This document shows, piece by piece, positions 8,801-18,023 of a stretch of 23,859 nucleotides of DNA. Origin of the DNA: Zopfochytrium polystomum (lineage: Eukaryota > Chytridiomycota > Chytridiomycetes > Chytridiales > Chytridiaceae). How positions within the stretch are numbered: the first letter of the stretch is position 1; every line of letters begins with the position of its first letter. Where the stretch lies: assembly GCA_025765615.1 (NCBI GenBank), contig JAIVFJ010000566.1, positions 1 to 23,859 on the forward strand, given 5' to 3'. The notes beneath the pieces were generated by a model. That model had not been told where the DNA came from. It did no database searches and saw nothing but the letters and a program-made list of their open reading frames with translations. The position numbers and the translations under genes were made by a program.

Positions 8801-9660
8801 CTCCCCTGCATCGAAAAGGTCCTCCGAGACGGCAAAGTCGACAAGTCCGACATCCACACGGTCCTCGTGGTCGGCGGCAGCTCCCGCATCCCCAAAGTTG
8901 CTTCCCTCCTCAAAGACTTTTTCCCGCGCCCTGACGCCGTGACCCGCTTCCTCCACCCGGACCTCGCCATCGCGCAAGGCGCCTCCGTGCAGGCCGCCGT
9001 CCTCAGCGGCAACGTCGGGGACCCCACCACCACCTCGTCGTACCTCGGCGACCTCTTGCTCCTGGACGTCGTCCCCATCAGCATCGGCCTGGAAACCGCC
9101 GGCGGCGTCATGAACGTCGTCCTGAAGCGCAACACGAGCATCCCGACGAGAAAGTCGAACACCTTCACCACCACCGCCGACAACCAGAAGCGCGTCCTGG
9201 TCGCCGTGTACGAGGGCGAACGCGCCCGCACGAAGGACAATTTGCTGCTCGGCTGGTTTTACTTGGACGTCGAGACGCCGGCGCCGAGGGGCGTGCCAGT
9301 GATTGAGATCGAGCTGGACCTGGACGCCAACTCGTACGTTTTGTCTTGCGTTCGGGGGGCGTTTTTTTTTCTTTCTCTTTTCTTAATCTCCGGTTTCCGG
9401 CACCTTTGCCCTTTACTCGCCCTTTCCACCCCCTTTCCGTCCTATGTGAAAAAAAAAAAAAAAAAAAAAGCTTGCTCCAAGTCGCCGCAACAAACAAATC
9501 AACCACCAAGACGCCCAACAAGACGGTGCGACACCCGATTGGAGGCAAGTCGAAGCAGGGACCCCCGCCGCCGAACGCCGGCGAGGAGGTTGTGGCAATG
9601 ACGCCGATGGTGGTACCTGAGGAAGGGAGCTACGGGCCGCCCCCTCCACCGCCGAAGTGA
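5897..9660 (+). CDS. TIR domain-Hsp70 fusion protein, 11 exons (frameshifted in this copy)
   Basis: Exons inferred: 5897-5908, 6006-6138, 6313-6404, 6465-6490, 6552-6607, 6665-7059, 7127-7867, 7950-8244, 8342-8639, 8733-9333, 9471-9660; all introns are GT-AG, 57-174 nt, and all phases fit. The product is about 945 residues. Residues 5-105 are a TIR domain: FLSYCWAD strand A, WIDKREM in the BB-loop region, and [10 protein letters not shown] whose Glu-73 sits where TIR NADases keep their catalytic Glu. A charged helix (108-140), a PPPPPPK stretch and an unrecognised domain (about 160-300) follow, then a proline-rich linker. Hsp70 begins near 398: IDLGTTYC (Asp-402), [25 protein letters not shown] (Asp-590), [10 protein letters not shown], linker DLLLLDV, then the beta substrate domain with ETAGGVMN and YEGERA. 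The helical lid and EEVD are missing; the tail ends YGPPPPPPK. One extra C at 8112-8115 causes a stop at 8124-8126. A TIR-Hsp70 fusion is unfamiliar to me; a signalling or defence role is inference. Confidence 0.85.
5909..6005 (+). other. intron 1 of the TIR-Hsp70 gene, deciding the start
   Basis: Donor CAG/GTGACG and acceptor GTGCAG/ATC. Joining ATG GGG TTC CAG (5897-5908) to ATC TTT CTC gives [13 protein letters not shown], a natural TIR start in phase 0. There is no ATG at the head of the TIR exon itself; the nearest in-frame candidate is GTG at 6000-6002, which is part of the acceptor. This makes the 12-base first exon the best start. Confidence 0.7.
8112..8126 (+). other. +1 frameshift and premature stop in the Hsp70 ATPase exon
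   Basis: The conserved Hsp70 motif VPAYFN is encoded on both sides of a CCCC run (8112-8115) but in two frames. With the extra C the frame reads VPRVL and then TAA at 8124-8126. Exon 7950-8244 is 295 bases, one more than a whole number of codons, while every neighbouring junction is in phase. As written the protein would stop after about 543 residues, keeping the TIR and middle domains and losing most of the ATPase. It may be a sequencing error or a true recent mutation. Confidence 0.9.
9450..9469 (+). repeat. (A)20 run directly before the last 3' splice site
   Basis: Twenty adenines precede the G of the acceptor of the last TIR-Hsp70 intron (9334-9470). The pyrimidine tract lies further upstream (9365-9445). 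The junction after 9470 is supported because it restores the Hsp70 pattern [15 protein letters not shown]. Confidence 0.7.
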
Positions 9661-9994
9661 GGGGGGAGGGCCTGATATTGTGGCCCTGATACTGTCGCAC
9701 TGTGGTAGAACAACCTGTGTCCTTCCCCCTTCACTTTTCTACCATGATTTCTTATTTTATTTTATGATTTTTTTTCTTTCTTTTCCTTTCTCGTGTTGTG
9801 GGGGCACTCATCAGACACTTTTATACGCGGAGACACTGGGTACTGCAACCAAAAGAAAAAAAAAAAAAAGAAAAAAAACCACAGGGGTACACAACGGCTG
9901 ACGACAACGAAACGAAGAAGAAAAAAAGGGTCCATAGTTGAACGGGGGATCGAGGGCGGCGGGGGGCCGTATACCACAAATTACTACCTGGGGG

Positions 9995-10032
<38 letters not shown>

Positions 10033-10138
10033 GATGGGAACCGAGAAAGTCAAGGACGGAGAGAGAGGGAAAGAGACACTACTCAAGTTACTCAACTGAA
10101 AACAGCCACACGAAACACTCGACTCGCCTTGCAATCAA
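9661..10138. other. convergent 3' region between the TIR-Hsp70 and zinc finger genes
   Basis: No gene. It should hold the 3' UTRs of both convergent genes. It contains T-rich and A-rich runs (for example about 9854-9880) and the (GACA)n tract at 9995-10032. No canonical AATAAA signal is obvious. Confidence 0.6.
9995..10032. repeat. (GACA)n microsatellite
   Basis: About nine tandem GACA units. The same tetranucleotide recurs in the intron of the neighbouring zinc finger gene at 11685-11717. Confidence 0.95.
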
Positions 10139-11683
10139 TCAAAACTCGACCTTTGTAAACCCGTCCTCGCCTTTCCTCGGACCACCCCCGCCCCCACCAC
10201 CACCACCACCACCACCGCGCGCCGCCGCCGCCGCCGCCCCCGCCTTGCGCGCCGCCTTCGCTCCCCCTGCACCCCCGCCGGCGCTACTGTACACCCCGAT
10301 CGGCCGGTGCTCCCACAACTTCCAGTCCCGCACCTCGTCGTGGAAGTTCACCCGCGGGTGGTGCACCCGCGCGTGGTACTTGAGCCCGTTCAGGTTCCGG
10401 TAGATCTTGCGCGCGGGGCAGATCGAGCACGCGTAGTGCGAGGTGCGCGGCGGCGGCCGCCGGCGGACGCGCGGCGCGGCGGCGGCGGCCGCCGGGTCGC
10501 CGCGGTCTGCGTCGGACGACGTTGAAGTGGGGGTCGGGGTCGAGGTCGAGGTCGAGGTCGCGGGGGTGGTGGGGGTGGCAGACGAGGAGGACGACGAGGA
10601 CGACGACGAGGACGGCCGTCGCCGCCGCGCGGGCGACGGCGGCGGCGACGTCGGCAGATGCGGCTGCGGCTGCGGCGGCTGCGGGTGGTTGGCGGCGGCG
10701 GGGGCGGAAGACAACGCGAACAGTGGCGGCGGCGGCTGCGGCGCCGGGTGCATCGCGGCGGCGTGCGGGAGCAGCTGGTGCGGCGTCGGCGGGTGGGGGA
10801 GCGCGGCGTAGCTGCCGGCGGCGGCGGGGGCCGCGGCGGGGATGGCGAAGAGGAGCGGCGGCGGCGGTGCCGGTCCGAGTGGCGGCGGCGGGAAGCCCGG
10901 GAAGAGCCCGCGGAGGTCGGGGCCCGCCGCCGCGGCGGTGGCCTGCAGCAGCGCGGGATCTGCGACGTGGTCTGATGGTGTTGATGTTGGTGTTGGGAGC
11001 GGGGGTGGGAGGTGGACGCGAGCGGGGTGGAGGAAGTAGGGCGGGTGGTGGTGGTAGACGGGGTGACCGGCGGCGGTCGGGAGGAGGTGGTGGTACTGGT
11101 ACTGGTACTGGAGCTGGTACTGGTACTGGTGCTGGTATTGGTACTGGTGTTGGTACTGGTACTGGTACTGGTGGTGGTGGTACTGGTGGTGGAACGGGGA
11201 AGCCAGTGCGGCGGTGGCGGTGGTGGCGGCGAGGTCGCTCTCGTGGTGCGGGTGGGGCTGCGGTGGGCACGGCTGCAGCAGAAGCTGCTGCTGTTGAGGC
11301 GGTAGTGGGGCGGATGCTGGTGTTGCTGTTGCTGCTGTTGCAGTTACTTGGTGGGGTGGAGTAGGAGGAGCCGGCGGCGAAGGAGGAGTAGGAGGAAGAA
11401 GTGGAGGAGCAGGCGGATGAGGAGGAGGAGGAGGAGGCGGCATTGCAATCGAGCGAAGATCTCTGTCGCCGTCGCCGCTTTCGGACTTGATGTCGACCGT
11501 GTCTTCTTCTGGCGGTGTTGAGGAGGACGACGAGGCGGCGGAGGGGGCTGCAGGCTCCCCTTCCTGCCGTGAGGAGGGGGCGGCAAATAGGGCTTTTGGA
11601 AAAAAAAGTAAAAGGGAAAAAAAAAAGGAGGGAAAAATAAAAAATTAATTTAGAGCGAAAATGAGAATGGGTGCGGACACAGG

Positions 11684-11720
<37 letters not shown>

Positions 11721-12822
11721 GGGGTCCAAAAAACCGACTTGGCCCGGGAGGCACCTCTTTTTCTCTCTTTTTTTTTCTTCGTTCAAATTTCAAAACGTCC
11801 TTACCGAGGTGATCGAAGGGATCAACGAGCATGCCCAACGGCGCGCAGCCACCGTCCACCACGTCCACAAAGTGTTGTTGCTGTTGGAGCTGGTACTCAG
11901 GGAACTGGTGGTGGTGATGATAATGCTGTCGCAACTGCGACTGGTGCTGCTGCTGCTGCTGCTGAGGTAAAGTCGCCGACGGCGGGGACGACGACGACGG
12001 CGGATCAAAGAGGAGCCCCGTCGTCGATTGAGGGAACCCAAACGACGACGTCGACGGCGGTGATGTTGATAATAACGACGATGACGATGACGATGCCTGC
12101 TGGTGTTGCCGCTGCTGCTGCTGCTCCATCAGCATCAGCATCTCCACCTCCTCTGCCGCCGCAGCAGCGGACGCTGCATGCGTCGTCCCACCGCCGTAGC
12201 CGCTGAGCAGCTGCTGGTAGTGGTGGAGGTGGTGGTGGTACGGCAGCCACGCAAAGGCAGAGCCCGCCGCCGCTGACGGGGAAGGATGCTGTGCCGCCGC
12301 CGCTTTTGGCGGCCCCGGCGCCGCTGTGGGTACGACAAAGATCGGCTGCGGCGGCGTCGAGTGCGGGGTAGGCGGGGGTGGCCCTAGGAGGGCGAGCGCC
12401 AGCCGCGTCGAGTCTATGCCCGCCGTCGGATCGGTCGGCGACGACGACAGAGGGCAGGTGCCGAGGAGCGCGAGCGCTGTGCGGTCCGCGGCAGCGGCGG
12501 CGGGCGTCGGCGCAAACATGGACGCCGGGGGCGACGGCAGCGCCGTCGTCGACGACGAGGACGACGACGGCGTCTGCGGGGTCGTTGCGGGGGCGGGCGT
12601 CGACAGCCGCGGCGTGGCAAAGTCGGAGGGGGAGAGCAGCAGGAACTGCGTGGGGTCGAACGTCGGGGTCGGGGTGGCGGTGGCGGTTGTGGTGGAAGTG
12701 GAGGTGGTGCTGGTGGTACTGGTGGAAGGCGGCAGGTGTGGGGGGTGTTGGTTGCCTCCTGCGTGAGGCAGGGCGCCCGCAAGGATGATCGCGGCGGAGT
12801 CGCCGTCTGGGGCGCTTGGCAT
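10139..12822 (-). CDS. SFP1/JAZF1-like single C2H2 zinc finger protein, low complexity
   Basis: Two exons on the minus strand, 12822-11805 and 11592-10139, joined over a 212-nt intron (donor G/GTAAGG, acceptor CCAAAAG/CC) with matching phase. The product is 823 residues. Near residues 726-756 is one C2H2 finger, YACSIC...IYRNLNGLKYHARVHH. Its YxNxNGLKYH core is the signature of fungal SFP1 and animal JAZF1 fingers, which act in nuclear transcription control. The rest is disordered: runs of Ser, Ala, Pro, Gln and His in exon 1, a Gln-Tyr-rich stretch encoded at about 11094-11190, proline-rich stretches, and a poly-Gly tail before the C-terminal FTKVEF. Other frames on both strands stay open only because of the GC-rich repetitive composition. 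A transcription regulator is likely; its target is unknown. The gene converges on the TIR-Hsp70 gene. Confidence 0.8.
11094..11190. repeat. coding (GGTACT)n array
   Basis: Degenerate 6-bp repeats GGTACT/GGTGCT/GGTATT on the plus strand. On the minus strand they encode alternating Gln-Tyr and Gln-His in the zinc finger protein, a prion-like composition. Confidence 0.9.
11685..11717. repeat. (GACA)n microsatellite in the zinc finger gene intron
   Basis: About eight tandem GACA units inside the 11593-11804 intron. Confidence 0.95.
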
Positions 12823-14062
12823 TGGGTGGGGGGGAAGGTTCGCCCTTGTTTGTGTTTGGTGTCGTTTCGTTCCTTCTTGGGTCGTTCCCGGGTCCTTTGT
12901 TACTCCAGGGGTAGTTTAGCAATGACTCTCTACGGTCGGTTGAGGGGAATGGGTGGGTGCAGCGCGAACGGGGTCCAAAATAAAAAGGGGCGGTGGGGGG
13001 AGGAAGGGGAGGGGCACGAGGGAAAGGGGTGGGGACAGGGCGTAAAAAAAAATTGAGAGTCAGGGGGATTGGGGCGGAGACAGGGACGCGTCAGGCAAGA
13101 CAAACGGAAAGGAAAAGAAATAAGATCGATCAGCGCATGAGACAGAGAGAGAGACCGAGCGAGAGAGACTGAGAGAGAGAGGCAGACAGACAGCCGGTTG
13201 ATAGATCCACCTGATTATTCTGCGCCCCCGCTGGAGGGGGTTGTGCGCGCAGCCAAAGTTAAACAAGGTGTGCAAAGAGACCGCGAGAGACAGAGCGCCC
13301 GGTTGCGAGCGTTGGGTGTCGCGCGGAAAGGATGCTGCCCGATTCAGAGACAGAGTTGGAGCGAGACAAGGACTGGGACAGGCACTTGGGACAGACGGGA
13401 AAATCGATAAAAAGGTTTCAGGTTTGCGTGCGCAGGACACAGGGTGCAGGGAGACAGACAGAGGATTTTCAATTCCAGCCGGTCTGTCTACAGCCTCTGT
13501 CTCTGATCCTGTTCTTGTGAAACTGGAAGAAGTAGATTCCCGTTTTGGGTGCTTTCCTTCTTTTCCGCGTCACCGTCGGAGGGGATAAAAACCGCAAAGG
13601 TCGGGCGGATCTGCATTGGCGGGAACAATTTATCCCCCTTTCAATGTTTTTTTGGTCTTTTCAAACTTTTTTGAACGAAATCCGTCCCACGAATTTTTCC
13701 TCCTCCTCTGCATGAATGGCAAAGTCAAACAGAAAATTATCCACAACACCAAAATAAAAATTGAAAAATTGATGACAGTTGTCATATTTGAAAGGAAGAA
13801 AGAAAAAATGGGTGTTCTCCCAGTGAGGCTGTGAGGGGGTGGAAATAACTACATGACTGCGCAGTGCAGTGTTCGGCAGGAGACGCTTCCGACAGACAGG
13901 GCTGAAAACAGTCATACGGAGAGCTGTTTTGGCAAAAAGCACTTTTTGCCAGACTCGCAGGCAGACAGACGACGACGCCCTTTCTCTTGCATTGGAAAAC
14001 CCCTGACTCAATGGACTGAGATTGCTGTGGCGGGTTGGGCAAGAGAGGGTGTCTCTCACTCT

Positions 14063-14065
<3 letters not shown>

Positions 14066-14115
<50 letters not shown>
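14066..14115. repeat. (TC)n microsatellite
   Basis: About 48 bases of TC dinucleotides. Confidence 0.95.
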
Positions 14116-14119
<4 letters not shown>

Positions 14120-14318
14120 TGCTGCTCGTTCCAATCGGCCATTCCCTGTCACGTCCACCCATCCGAGCCGCCAGTTGCAAATTTGCGGATACCTACAATA
14201 ACGTACTTGCGCTGGTCACGGGCCCGCTCGCTCACGCAATCAAGCACCGTCACTCACGCACTCCCGGCCACCCGGATTTCATCAGCACCAACTACCATCC
14301 TCGCCCCACCACCCCCTC

Positions 14319-14321
<3 letters not shown>

Positions 14322-14354
<33 letters not shown>
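14322..14354. repeat. (AC)n microsatellite
   Basis: About 16 AC units. Confidence 0.95.
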
Positions 14355-14356
<2 letters not shown>

Positions 14357-15503
14357 GTCGTCGGTGGACCCGTCCGCAAAACAATTCACCCAAGAACGAA
14401 ACAAATAGAAAGGAACACAATCACTGCTCTTTCTGTATTTTCGAGTCTTTTTCAGTGCTTCAAAAGAACACCAAACCGTGCGACGACGAACAGAATATGT
14501 TCGACAGCCAACGCCGACGTCCATCCGCGCTACCAGGTTGTGTAATTGTCTGGTGAAAGGCCTGCTCGCATCACCAGCGATGCGCTTGTCTGCCACCCCA
14601 GACCATCCACGGTTAGAGTTGAATCGATCCATAGTCCGCCCGCGTGCCAGAGCCTTGAATCTGCCCCAATGGGCCTCCTCCGATGACGCCGAACCCCATC
14701 GACGCAGGACGAGCTTCGACTGCACAAATCGCTCTGTGCGAGTGCTGTGCGAGCGTGATCGGCTAACGTTCCGTCGCAAATCGCTGCTTGCCCCCGGGCG
14801 TATCGCGGTTCGAGCGGTCGGTCAAAGCAGAAAGAGGAGCGAATGCAGGAGACGTGTTCACGCTTCAGGTATTGCAGCCCATTTTGCGGCTTGCGCGGAC
14901 GGCCATCTCGTTAGCTTTTTCCACGGGCAATACTTAATAGAGTGTGTAATTCTCCTTAGTACCATCGCTTGCTCCACAGCGTTGGTAAAATTGTGCAGTG
15001 TCTACTTCACAGAGGCGCATTTGTGGCGGGTCAAGCAAAATGGCGGGGACTGTTGCACAGGGCATGACTGATAGGCCAACCCTGAAGTCGTTCAGATTCT
15101 GCTGGAGAGCATTGAAGTCGGACTTTCTCCTTTAAAGGTCATCGAGTCGGGCTCGGATTCTTTGAACAAAGTCGTTTGAAGATTTTTTGCCAGATTGAGT
15201 GAAACTACACTGCACTGGAAATAACAACTCAGGCAAGCTTTCATTCGCGACCCCATGATGTCATACTTGCGCTTTGACCTCCGCTGGAAGTCGTCCGGCA
15301 GGGTGGTGCGATCACGCGCTTTTTTTTTGCCAGAACGCGCGCCTCCCACCTGTGTGGCGTTGTCATGCTGTGCACAACTCAGCGTCTCTCCACAGCCAGA
15401 GTGTCTCTCCGCCCAAAGCCAGTCAAAAACGGCTCGCTCGAAAAAAGCAGCGACACGAACCAAACCGCAGAGATCCCCCCCAAAACAAAAAAAAAAACAA
15501 AGA

Positions 15504-15968
15504 ATGCCCTCCATCTCCCGACTCCACCTCCTCGCCCTGCCAGCCCTCATCGCATCCCTCCCGGCAGCCGCCTTCGTCTACCAACCCAACTCGGTCTTCT
15601 ACCTCGCCGACTGCGCCACCTGCGGCATCAACTCGTTCTGCCCGACCGCCCCGGCCAGCTACATCATGTACGTCCCCGACGGCTCATCCAACGGCGTCGC
15701 CGCCGACTACTCCGCTGTGTCGCTCGGCTCGCTGACCACGTGGCAGAGCGCTAACCACGGCTCGGACTTTACCAACGGCGGCCGCCTGTCGTGGTCCATC
15801 GTCGCCGACGCGCTGAGCCACCCTAATGGCGAAACCGTCGGCGACGCGTTTGTCCACGATCAGAACGGCTTGGTCAAGGGTGGGTTGAGCTGCCACAAGG
15901 GCGATAACCATTATTTGAGCTCGTCGCCCTTGGGATTGTTTTGCAACCAGGTGTTTTACTGCCACTAG
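15504..15968 (+). CDS. small secreted six-cysteine protein
   Basis: A single-exon frame of 154 residues. It starts at ATG in the context AAAGAATGC after an A-rich leader and ends with TAG. Residues 1-23 form a clear signal peptide: a short basic n-region, a Leu/Ala-rich core and an Ala-Ala-Ala end before Phe-Val-Tyr. The mature part is hydrophilic, rich in Ser, Gly and Asn, and has exactly six cysteines (37, 40, 46, 130, 147, 153), split into two groups at the ends, so three disulfides are plausible. Codon use has the C-rich third positions of the neighbouring genes, which supports real coding. I do not recognise the family. It could be a cell-wall or extracellular protein or a secreted effector-like protein; nothing in the sequence decides this. 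It stands alone between a long intergenic region and the repeat-gene cluster. Confidence 0.8.
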   Translation: MPSISRLHLLALPALIASLPAAAFVYQPNSVFYLADCATCGINSFCPTAPASYIMYVPDGSSNGVAADYSAVSLGSLTTWQSANHGSDFTNGGRLSWSIVADALSHPNGETVGDAFVHDQNGLVKGGLSCHKGDNHYLSSSPLGLFCNQVFYCH

Positions 15969-16379
15969 TGGGTGATTCTTTTTTTTTTTTTTTTTTTTTT
16001 TTTTCGCCCCTGTTCAGTATTTGTGGCTTTTTCCTTTTTTTTTTTCTCTTTTTTTTTTTCTGGTTCTACTATTTTCAGGTGAGGCGAGACAAGCGTCCCA
16101 CCCTCGGCCCTGGCGCTTCCTTCTTTGTATGGATCTCTTGTGCTTCTCACATTCCTCTTTGTGTGAACCTCTTTTCTCCCTGGCCCGTCTACCTTTTTTC
16201 TACGAACTTTCCGCGCACTTTTCATCCTCCTGTTTCTCTCTTCATTTCGACGATATTAGCCTAAAAAAAAAAAGAAAACAAACGACAACTAGCAGAGGTA
16301 GACTCAGGAAGAAGAGCTCTTCTATGTGACAATGAAAACCTGCAAGAGAAAAACGAAATCGATCCATCCCTTTACAGTT
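15969..16379. other. convergent 3' region with a T26 run
   Basis: No gene. It lies between the stop of the secreted-protein gene and the stop of the first repeat gene. It contains a run of 26 T at 15979-16004 and further T-rich blocks to 16070, probably in the 3' UTR or just past it. Confidence 0.6.
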
Positions 16380-17543
16380 CTAATCCTGCACTTGTTTCCG
16401 CTTTGCGAAACTCGACTTCCATGCCCAGCAAAATGAAGCCACAACGCTAAGCTCCAGTCCACTGTTTTTCCACCACATTAGAACGTCAAGGCAAACATCT
16501 CCAAAGGACAGACTTTGGAGAAGCAACTTGGCACTGTACCGCAGCTGCAGCCCGCTGTCTTTCCACCACTGCAGAACAGCTGCGTTACCGGCCAAACTCA
16601 TTGCGCAATCCGAGTACCTCAGCTCCAGCCCGCTGTCCTTCCACCACTGCAGCACGTCGACGTGGCCGTTCTTGCTCGCAGCGTCCATCCCGTGCTCCGA
16701 GTACTTTAACATCAGCCCGCTCCTCTTCCACCACTCCAGCACGTCCACCTTGCCGCGCTCGCTCGCCAGGTCCATCGCGGCCGCCGAGTACCGCAGGAGC
16801 AGCCCGCTGTCCTTCCACCACTGCAGCGACCGCACCGCCCCCGCGGCGCTCGCTTCGTCGATCGCCATCGCCGTGTACCGCATCTCCCACCCGCTGCCGC
16901 GCCACCAGTCCAGCACCTCCGTGTGCCCGTTCACGCTCGCGCCGTCCACCGCCAGATTCGAGTACCGGATCACGAGCCCGCTGTCCTTCCACCACCGCAG
17001 AACATCCACGTGCCCGAACCGGCTCGCCCCCACGATCGGGCCGCCCCCGTACCCCGCACCGCCCCGCTCGCACGACGTCCCAAAGCTCCGCTCCCACCCC
17101 GTCGCGCGCACCGCCGCGCCCTTGTCGTCCGGGTGCCGCCACAGAGGCACGTCCGCCGCCGCCGCAAAGTCCTTGAGCCACTCCAGCACCGGCACGCACC
17201 CCCGCTCGCTCGCGGCCCCCAGCGCGTCGTACACCCGCGGAATGTCGGCGTCGGCCCCCGTCGGACGAACGCGCCCGTGCCGCCGCAGCCGCTCCAGCAG
17301 CTCGACGTCGCCGCGCGCCGCGGCGGTCAGGATGCTGAAGCCGGGCAGGCTCGAGAGCGCCGCGGCCTGCGCCGACTCGAGGCGGAAGAGCGTGGCGAGA
17401 ACGAAGCCGGCGTGGGCGTCGAGGTAGTCGCAGATGAGGGAGGCGGCGGTCTGCATCAGGCCGAGGGGCGTTGTTTTTGTTGTTGTTGTTGGCTTCGTCA
17501 TCGTCGTCATCGTCGTTGTCGTCGTTGTCGTCGTTGTCGGCAT
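16380..17543 (-). CDS. ankyrin-like protein with seven 29-residue WWKDSG repeats
   Basis: A single-exon frame of 387 residues. I chose the ATG at 17543 because it opens a Met-Pro-poly-Thr leader like that of the sister gene at 20045-20905; the frame is open further upstream but without a better start. Residues 33-70 are helical and may be F-box-like. From about residue 170, Trp-Trp pairs occur at 184, 213, 242, 271, 300, 326 and 357, so the unit is 29 residues for most of the array. The consensus is roughly ASxNGHVDVLxWWKDSGLELRYS followed by a short linker to the next helix. This is a shortened ankyrin-type helix-loop-helix repeat without the TPLH motif. Such arrays bind proteins; the partner is unknown. 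One repeat (around 320) lacks three residues. Part of a three-gene family cluster with 19024-19791 and 20045-20905. Confidence 0.85.
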   Translation of the reverse strand: MPTTTTTTTTTMTTMTKPTTTTKTTPLGLMQTAASLICDYLDAHAGFVLATLFRLESAQAAALSSLPGFSILTAAARGDVELLERLRRHGRVRPTGADADIPRVYDALGAASERGCVPVLEWLKDFAAAADVPLWRHPDDKGAAVRATGWERSFGTSCERGGAGYGGGPIVGASRFGHVDVLRWWKDSGLVIRYSNLAVDGASVNGHTEVLDWWRGSGWEMRYTAMAIDEASAAGAVRSLQWWKDSGLLLRYSAAAMDLASERGKVDVLEWWKRSGLMLKYSEHGMDAASKNGHVDVLQWWKDSGLELRYSDCAMSLAGNAAVLQWWKDSGLQLRYSAKLLLQSLSFGDVCLDVLMWWKNSGLELSVVASFCWAWKSSFAKRKQVQD

Positions 17544-18023
17544 TAGCAGCGACAGCAGACGCGGCAGACAAACGGTTTTTATCGAAAACGTATCTGGCAA
17601 ATGTCGATGAAGTTTGCAAAGTCGAGAGAGAGTAAGACAACAGCAAAAAGGAAAAGGCGGAAAAAAAACTTGGGTTTCCCTCGACGATGATGATATCGAC
17701 AGCGACAAACCACCTCACCTTCCGTACGTCGCTAGCCGACCGTCACAGGAGCCGTGGATCTCAAGAAAAAAAAAAAGGGCCTAGGGCAGGTTAATGATGC
17801 CAGCCGCTCTTTCTCTGCGTTTGACCTTCGGCGCTGATCATCGCGCCGGCAAACAGCTGGCAGTTGAACAGCCAAGATATCCGTATTTTTCCCCCGCGGT
17901 ATTTCCGTCGTTCCTCTCAGGGTTCAAATCTGCCGACTCGTTCACAAACAGGTGCTTCCACCGCACTGCGCTGTAGGTGCCGCAAGTGGGATGGAAGCTA
18001 CATTCGCAACCTTTCTATTTCCG
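17544..18023. other. intergenic, upstream of the first repeat gene
   Basis: No gene. It holds the likely 5' UTR and promoter of the 16380-17543 gene and the 3' region of the methyltransferase gene. Confidence 0.6.

Larger units (their letters stand above)
12823..15503. other. 2.7-kb intergenic region with microsatellites
   Basis: This lies between the divergent zinc finger gene (minus) and secreted-protein gene (plus) and should contain both promoters. Open frames, for example 14478-15071 on the plus strand, show no family resemblance and overlap others. Notable are a GA-rich stretch at 13140-13190, (TC)n at 14066-14115 and (CA)n at 14322-14354. No RNA gene is seen. Confidence 0.5.

Noticed and set aside
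10522..11364. 280-residue Arg/Gly-rich open frame on the plus strand
   Set aside because: Antisense of the low-complexity exon; composition only.
10284..11786. 500-residue Arg/Pro-rich open frame on the minus strand
   Set aside because: It is another frame of the zinc finger gene kept open by GC-rich repeats; it crosses the intron and lacks the finger.
14478..15071. 197-residue open frame on the plus strand
   Set aside because: No family resemblance, overlapping open frames on the opposite strand, no splice or start support.
16528..17427. 299-residue open frame on the plus strand
   Set aside because: Antisense shadow of the WWKDSG repeat gene; its apparent repeats are the reverse complement of the real ones.
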